From NCBI RefSeq assembly GCF_001942625.1, contig NZ_MLCL01000086.1, positions 264,332 to 328,331 on the forward strand: a DNA stretch of 64,000 bases, read 5' to 3'. How positions within the stretch are numbered: the first letter of the stretch is position 1; each line of letters starts with the position of its first letter. A model generated the notes under the pieces. The model searched no databases. It had not been told where the DNA came from and saw only the letters and a program-made list of their open reading frames with translations. Below are positions 60,249 to 64,000 of this stretch, piece by piece. The position numbers and the translations under genes were made by a program. This DNA is from Mycobacterium syngnathidarum. GTDB lineage: Bacteria > Actinomycetota > Actinomycetes > Mycobacteriales > Mycobacteriaceae.

Positions 60249-61430
60249 TCAAATTACGCCGAGAGCGGAGTACACCTCGTTGGAAAGCGCGACCGTGCGG
60301 GGGTCGGCATTGCACTTGGTGGCGTCGAAATAGTTCATCACGTACGCGTAGCCGATCCGATGCTCCAGGTCCACGAATGCGAACGAGCCGCCAGACCCGC
60401 CGTGGCCGAAGATGCCGGTGTTGGGCCCTGCCACACCACGCTGGTTGAGCATGTAGCCCAAACCCCAGCCATGGTCGGCGACCCGTGCACCGAGCACCAC
60501 ATCGGCGTCGAATCCGCCCTGCGAGATCCGGCAGCGCTCCATGTGCTCGCGGGTCAGCAGTTTTTCCTGGGCCAGCGCGTTGTAGAACGTCGCCATGCCG
60601 AGCGCGGACACGTGCGCGTTGGTGCTCGGAAACTCCGCCGCGCGCCACGCGTCCAGCGCCTGCACGCCCAATTCGTCGTCCGGCACGAAGTCCATCGACA
60701 CCGCCCAACCGGCCATCGGATGCTCGTGGAGGGAGGCGGGCGGTCGGTGCACCTGATTGTCGGCCAGCAGGCTGCGTACCGACGGTTTGTTCACCATCTC
60801 CGCACACCGGTGGTGCTGCCAGGCGGGTAGGCCGATGTGGATGTCGGCGCCCAGCGGTTCGGCCACCTCGGTGCGCAGATAGTGACCGATCGTGCGGCCC
60901 GTCACCCGGCGCACGATCTCGCCGAGGATGAAGCCGAAGGTCACCACCTGGTAGCCCTGCGCGCTGCCCGGCGGCCACCATGGCGTCGCGGCGGCGATCC
61001 GGGCGCACACCGCATCCCAGTCCGTGACCTGCTGCCAATTCATCGGTTCGCGTGGGCCGATCACACCGGAACGGTGACCCAACACCATCGCGATGGTGAT
61101 GTCCTGCTTGCCGGCCTGGCCGAACTCGGGCCAATAGCGCGCTACCGGAGCGTCCAGGTCGATCTCGCCACGGTCGGCCAGAAGGTGGATGCAGGTGCTG
61201 GCCAGGCCCTTGGAGCCGGAATAGACGCTGGCCAGGGTGTCTTGCTGCCACGGCCGGGTGCCCGCGGCATCGGCCGATCCGCCCCACAGGTTGACCACCA
61301 GATCACCCTCGACCCAGACCGCGACCGCGGCGCCAACCTCCCGGCGGTGGGCGAAGTTGTCCTCGAAGGCATCGCGCACCCGGGTGAACTCCGGCGCGCA
61401 GGTGCCTGCGATGACGGTCGTGGCGGGCAT
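60249..61430 (-). CDS. lipP: LipP-like serine esterase (beta-lactamase fold)
   Basis: 393 residues of the class C beta-lactamase/esterase EstB type. The S-x-x-K nucleophile is in SVYSGSKGLAS, and a substrate-side G-H-G-G-S block near the C-terminus (IFGHGGSGGSFAF) replaces the K-T-G motif. It is expected to hydrolyse short esters. ATG at 61430. The length equals M. tuberculosis LipP as recalled, and it marks the end of the conserved gene block. Confidence 0.88.
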   Translation of the reverse strand: MPATTVIAGTCAPEFTRVRDAFEDNFAHRREVGAAVAVWVEGDLVVNLWGGSADAAGTRPWQQDTLASVYSGSKGLASTCIHLLADRGEIDLDAPVARYWPEFGQAGKQDITIAMVLGHRSGVIGPREPMNWQQVTDWDAVCARIAAATPWWPPGSAQGYQVVTFGFILGEIVRRVTGRTIGHYLRTEVAEPLGADIHIGLPAWQHHRCAEMVNKPSVRSLLADNQVHRPPASLHEHPMAGWAVSMDFVPDDELGVQALDAWRAAEFPSTNAHVSALGMATFYNALAQEKLLTREHMERCRISQGGFDADVVLGARVADHGWGLGYMLNQRGVAGPNTGIFGHGGSGGSFAFVDLEHRIGYAYVMNYFDATKCNADPRTVALSNEVYSALGVI

Positions 61431-61673
61431 TCGTCTCCTGCACAGGTGCGGTGGTATTGCGGCAGCGGTGCGTTGTCTGTCAGATTTGCGCTGCCATCTT
61501 CAAGATCGGTCGACAGTCCCCACCTGTTACTCACGGTAGGTGGCCGACACCTGTGAAGCACCCCTCCGGCACGGATCGCAAGCCATTCGAGACGGGGGCG
61601 TGATGCTCGGGGGCGTTGCCGGCCGCTGATTTGTCGCCGGTTTCGCCGAGAAGATGGCGAGTCGGCGGGCGGT

Positions 61674-62294
61674 TCAACGGGCGTTCAGCCGCGCCAGACC
61701 GGGACCGCCCAACTCGGATGTAACCGCATGGATGCGCCCGGTCATCGCGAGCAACAGCGCTTCGCCCGGTCCGTGCACCTCAGGCCCGCGGCCGGCCGAC
61801 CAGTCGAGGTCGGTGGCGACCAGGCGCAGACCCCGGGTACGGCGGGCCCCGCCGATCACCGGGCTGACCCGCGCGAACGTGAGGCAAGCCAGCAGCGCAT
61901 CGGCCGGAATGAGGCGGGGAAGGCTGAGCGGACGCCGGATGTCCTGCTGGTGGATCACGCATTCGATGAGTGCGACCCGGCAGCCGTAGAGTGCGCCCGC
62001 GCCAGAGGGGTCTGCGCCCGCCCGCATCAGGTAGCGAAGTTCGTCAGGTCCGGATCCGGCGTTGGCTCGAAGCGCGCGGTCGTTGATCCGGTTCACCTGT
62101 CCCCGCGCGGCCAGCATTGCGGCGGTGAGCTGCAGCCGGGTCTGTCCGAGATATGCAATGGTGTGGGCGGCGACGTCGCGGACAGTCCAGTTCGCGCACA
62201 ATGTCGGCGCCTGCCACTGCCGAGGGCTCAGTGCGTCCAGCAGATCCGCGAATTCCTGGCGTTCCTTGCGGGCCAGGGCGTGGACACTGATCAT
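61674..62294 (-). CDS. Mycothiol-dependent maleylpyruvate isomerase-family protein
   Basis: 206 residues of the DinB-like fold. Metal ligands appear as VRDVAAHTIAYLG (His) and ALIECVIHQQDIRRPL (E-x-x-x-H-x-x-D), the MDMPI signature. Such proteins are mycothiol S-transferases or isomerases. ATG at 62294 is used; a ribosome-binding site is weak. It follows the MmpS-like gene by 4 bp on the same strand. Confidence 0.85.
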   Translation of the reverse strand: MISVHALARKERQEFADLLDALSPRQWQAPTLCANWTVRDVAAHTIAYLGQTRLQLTAAMLAARGQVNRINDRALRANAGSGPDELRYLMRAGADPSGAGALYGCRVALIECVIHQQDIRRPLSLPRLIPADALLACLTFARVSPVIGGARRTRGLRLVATDLDWSAGRGPEVHGPGEALLLAMTGRIHAVTSELGGPGLARLNAR

Positions 62295-62298
62295 CCGG

Positions 62299-62811
62299 TT
62301 ACCGGAACCGGCTCGCTTCGGGGGTGAACCCGAAACAAACCGCCTGAGAGCCGGCCGAAGAAGTGTTGCTCGTGACCACTTTGCCGTTGACGCGCGTTTC
62401 GCACGTAACGGTGTCCCTGCCTGCAGCGGGGAATGCGTCCAAGATGAGTGCTGTAGCGGTGGCACCCGTGAACGTGAGTTCCTTGGTCCAGGGCAGCTGT
62501 ACGTCCTCCCGAGTGGTGTTGTCGCCGGGCACCGTGTACCGGACCGTCGCGGACTTGCCCGTCCCGGTGACGTGATATGTCACCGTCGCAGGATGGTTCG
62601 CTGTCACGACGATGAATGCGATGCCTCCGCCAACGGCCACGACGATGACCGTCACGAGCGCGAGCAGGACCCACAGCCAAGTCTTTTTCTTCTTGGGCGG
62701 TAGCGGCGGCGCGTAGTAGCCGGGCGCGTAAGGCTGCCCGGGATAGGGCTGGGGCGGCATATTTGGTGGCGGCATCTGCTGCCAGTCGTTACCGCCCTGC
62801 GGATAGTTCAT
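62299..62811 (-). CDS. Orphan MmpS-like domain protein with Pro-rich N-terminus
   Basis: 170 residues. A proline/tyrosine-rich cytoplasmic N-terminus (PPPNMPPQPYPGQPYAPGYY), a lysine cluster (KKKK), one transmembrane helix (VLLALVTVIVVAVGGGIAFIV) and an outer beta domain with LPW and the C-terminal TCETRVNGKVV ... AVCFG, matching the MmpS domain at 21637-22077 by eye. No mmpL is adjacent. It may act as accessory to a distant transporter or have a separate envelope role. Confidence 0.75.
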   Translation of the reverse strand: MNYPQGGNDWQQMPPPNMPPQPYPGQPYAPGYYAPPLPPKKKKTWLWVLLALVTVIVVAVGGGIAFIVVTANHPATVTYHVTGTGKSATVRYTVPGDNTTREDVQLPWTKELTFTGATATALILDAFPAAGRDTVTCETRVNGKVVTSNTSSAGSQAVCFGFTPEASRFR

Positions 62812-63077
62812 CGGCGCCCCGTTGCTCGAAAACCTGACTCAGTCAACGAGATCTAACCAGATCGTCGTCGAAGCCGGGGTCCAGGCGCCGGCAATTCCGT
62901 CGCATGCGCGGCCGAGAACCGCATATTCGTATTCGCGGGCTGCGGTGCGAATTTCGGGATCCGAGATTGTCTGCGGAAAACCACTTGGAGAATACGTATT
63001 TTGCTCGGGCGCGGCGTCTGCATAAGCGACTCCGCCGATCGAGGGGGCGAGATCGGCGGAGTCGGTGGGGTAGTTGT
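62812..63077. other. Gap without a supported gene
   Basis: A minus-strand frame is open through about 62839-63077 but has no start codon with a ribosome-binding site; the plus-strand frame from 62822 has only a TTG start. Possibly the remains of a small gene. No RNA or repeat is seen. Confidence 0.4.
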
Positions 63078-63359
63078 TCAGTGGCCGACGGGTGTGCCGC
63101 GTCGTCCTGTCAGCGAGGTGTAGATCGCGATCAGCACAATCGCGACGACCACGCCCACCACGAACGGAATGATCGCGAACCCGCCGTTCGAATTGGTGTA
63201 TCCGACGACCGCGGTGAGCCACGAACCGATCAGGGCTCCGGCAATGCCGAGCACAACCGTCATGAGTGTGCTGACGTTCTGCCTGCCGGGCATGATGAGC
63301 CGCGCCAATGCGCCGATAATCGCGCCCACGATGACTGCGGTGATAATTGCTCCGATCAT
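63078..63359 (-). CDS. GlsB/YeaQ/YmgE-family stress membrane protein
   Basis: 93 residues with three glycine-rich transmembrane helices (IITAVIVGAIIGALARLIMPG, TLMTVVLGIAGALIGSWLTAVVG, IIPFVVGVVVAIVLIAIYTS), the pattern of transglycosylase-associated proteins. The cytoplasmic-facing loop contains the small MPGRQ turn. ATG at 63359 follows GAAAGGCAACGAG. Role: general envelope-stress protein; molecular function unknown. Confidence 0.88.
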   Translation of the reverse strand: MIGAIITAVIVGAIIGALARLIMPGRQNVSTLMTVVLGIAGALIGSWLTAVVGYTNSNGGFAIIPFVVGVVVAIVLIAIYTSLTGRRGTPVGH

Positions 63360-63525
63360 CTCGTTGCCTTTCGTTCAAACCGACTTCTTGCAAGTGGTGT
63401 GATACACATCACTGTCCTCCGATTTTCGATAGTCGGCCACTATTGAGACGTGTGCGATATCCGGCAGTGGCCTACTCGTGGGTAATCCGCCGCGGTGCGC
63501 GGCGGGGGCGGGATAATGCGGTGCC

Positions 63526-63672
63526 ATGGACGCCGTGCTGTGGGTACTCGTCGCGGTATTCGCCATCGGCGTCGTCGCCGGTGGGTTATTGCGCATTCGT
63601 GCCTGGTTGCAAAAGCCGGTGCCGCCCGAGGTGATCGAGGCGGCACACCGCGATGATGAAAAGGACGGCTAG
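63526..63672 (+). CDS. 48-residue membrane protein
   Basis: ATG at 63526 to TAG at 63672: one N-terminal hydrophobic helix (WVLVAVFAIGVVAGGLLRI) and an acidic cytosolic tail (PPEVIEAAHRDDEKDG). Coding shape is typical of a single-pass small protein, and the next gene follows after 4 bp in the same direction. No clear ribosome-binding site and no known family. Confidence 0.5.
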   Translation: MDAVLWVLVAVFAIGVVAGGLLRIRAWLQKPVPPEVIEAAHRDDEKDG

Positions 63673-63676
63673 CGGC

Positions 63677-63991
63677 GTGAGAACCACGCTCGGAGTAGCC
63701 CTCGCCGCAGCCGTGCTGGCGCTCGGGTCGCCGGCCGCCCGCGCCGATCGGGTCGAACCGCCGCCGATATACAAGTCCTACGACTTGTCCATCGACTTCT
63801 CGAAGCAGACATTCGATGGAACGCCGACACCGATGAAATCGATGACGGTGCCCGCCGAATTCACCACGCATTGTGACCGGATTCTTGGGCGCAAGCCTCG
63901 GACTTCAGTCCGGGGTGAGCCCATCCCGTTTGTCGGCGGGCGTAGCCCGGCGTTCAAGGTGGTCGGGCTTGTCCGTCGATGTATTGCTTGA
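63677..63991 (+). pseudogene. Secreted-protein gene cut by an insertion element
   Basis: Starts VRTTLGVALAAAVLALGSPAARA (signal peptide), then DRVEPPPIYKSYDLSIDFS and GTPTPMKSMTVPAEFTTHCD. The host reading is convincing to about 63875. Beyond that the frame passes into IS200/IS605-like end sequence and stops at 63991, so the protein is truncated. GTG at 63677 is preferred; ATG at 63653 overlaps the small membrane gene. Confidence 0.6.
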
Positions 63992-64000
63992 TGATCGACA
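63896..64000 (-). mobile_element. Terminal part of an IS200/IS605-family element
   Basis: Hairpin CCTCGGACT/AGTCCGGGG (63896-63915) is the form found at ends of IS200/IS605 elements, followed by a second hairpin CGGGC-GTA-GCCCG (63937-63949). The end of a Y1 transposase frame follows on the minus strand. The outer boundary probably lies between 63870 and 63895, inside the secreted-protein gene. The rest is outside the window. Confidence 0.55.
63954..64000 (-). CDS. C-terminal fragment of a Y1 (TnpA-type) transposase
   Basis: Only the last ~14 residues are in the window, reading SIIKQYIDGQARPP then TGA. The Y-x-x-x-Q helix (QYIDGQ) is the active-site motif of IS200/IS605 TnpA, whose tyrosine nicks single-stranded DNA. 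Assignment rests on this motif and the adjacent hairpins, so it is tentative. Confidence 0.5.
   Translation of the reverse strand, partial: SIIKQYIDGQARPP

Overview
The window is high-GC actinobacterial DNA, almost certainly from a fast-growing mycobacterium (Mycolicibacterium-type). It carries an MmpS/MmpL pair, an mbtK/mbtL/mbtM-like mycobactin acylation cluster, the 180-kDa NAD-glutamate dehydrogenase, a group II truncated haemoglobin (GlbO), mycothiol-type enzymes and many GTG starts. Positions about 31.0-61.4 kb match, from memory and in reversed orientation, the M. tuberculosis block from Rv2484c to lipP (Rv2463): DGAT, HAD-LPLAT, plsB, ssb paralogue, ettA, gdh, thioesterase, Rv2474c-like, aglA, glbO, HNH, ctaJ-like, DUF5130, pepN, Rv2466c-like, rpiB, nei2, lipP. 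Extra genes interrupt this block: a small HNH gene between two large hairpins, a DUF732 gene, a permease-deaminase-dioxygenase operon and a DUF1542 gene.

The left 30 kb is accessory metabolism. It opens with a pyruvate carboxylase (start outside the window), an MTHFR-like protein and a divergent dihydropteroate synthase paralogue. Then comes a three-gene siderophore-acylation cluster behind a candidate IdeR box (5.2-7.8 kb) and a RibD-type reductase. From 17.6 down to 8.5 kb an eight-gene minus-strand operon encodes a membrane protein, a GH15 glycosidase, an SDR, a ThDP enzyme, a small membrane protein, a gluconate-dehydrogenase subunit-3 protein, a GMC oxidoreductase and an acid-sugar-dehydratase-like enolase. 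It is divergent from a MarR gene, and a 29-bp palindrome lies between them. Next follow mmpS-mmpL-tetR with a promoter overlapped by an inverted repeat, and a GntR/FCD-controlled operon (acyl-CoA ligase, class II aldolase, ACMSD-like amidohydrolase, D-2-hydroxyacid dehydrogenase) divergent from a metallo-hydrolase. A near-identical 11-bp motif stands at both promoters of that system. A universal stress protein, an apparently leaderless Fic-HTH gene and a tRNA-Arg(TCT) close this half.

The central block handles phospholipid and storage-lipid acylation (DGAT, LPLAT, plsB, translationally coupled), copper/oxidase assembly, translation control (EttA), glutamate catabolism and respiration. The right end holds small envelope and stress proteins, among them an orphan MmpS-like domain protein. 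It finishes in a probable IS200/IS605-family element that cuts off a secreted-protein gene at the window edge.

The most notable candidates for undescribed biology are the MarR-linked sugar-oxidation operon with its long operator, the HNH nuclease bracketed by hairpins, the nucleobase permease-deaminase-dioxygenase operon, and the Fic protein whose start codon lies in an inverted repeat. All functions are inferred from sequence motifs and recalled family knowledge; no database search was run.
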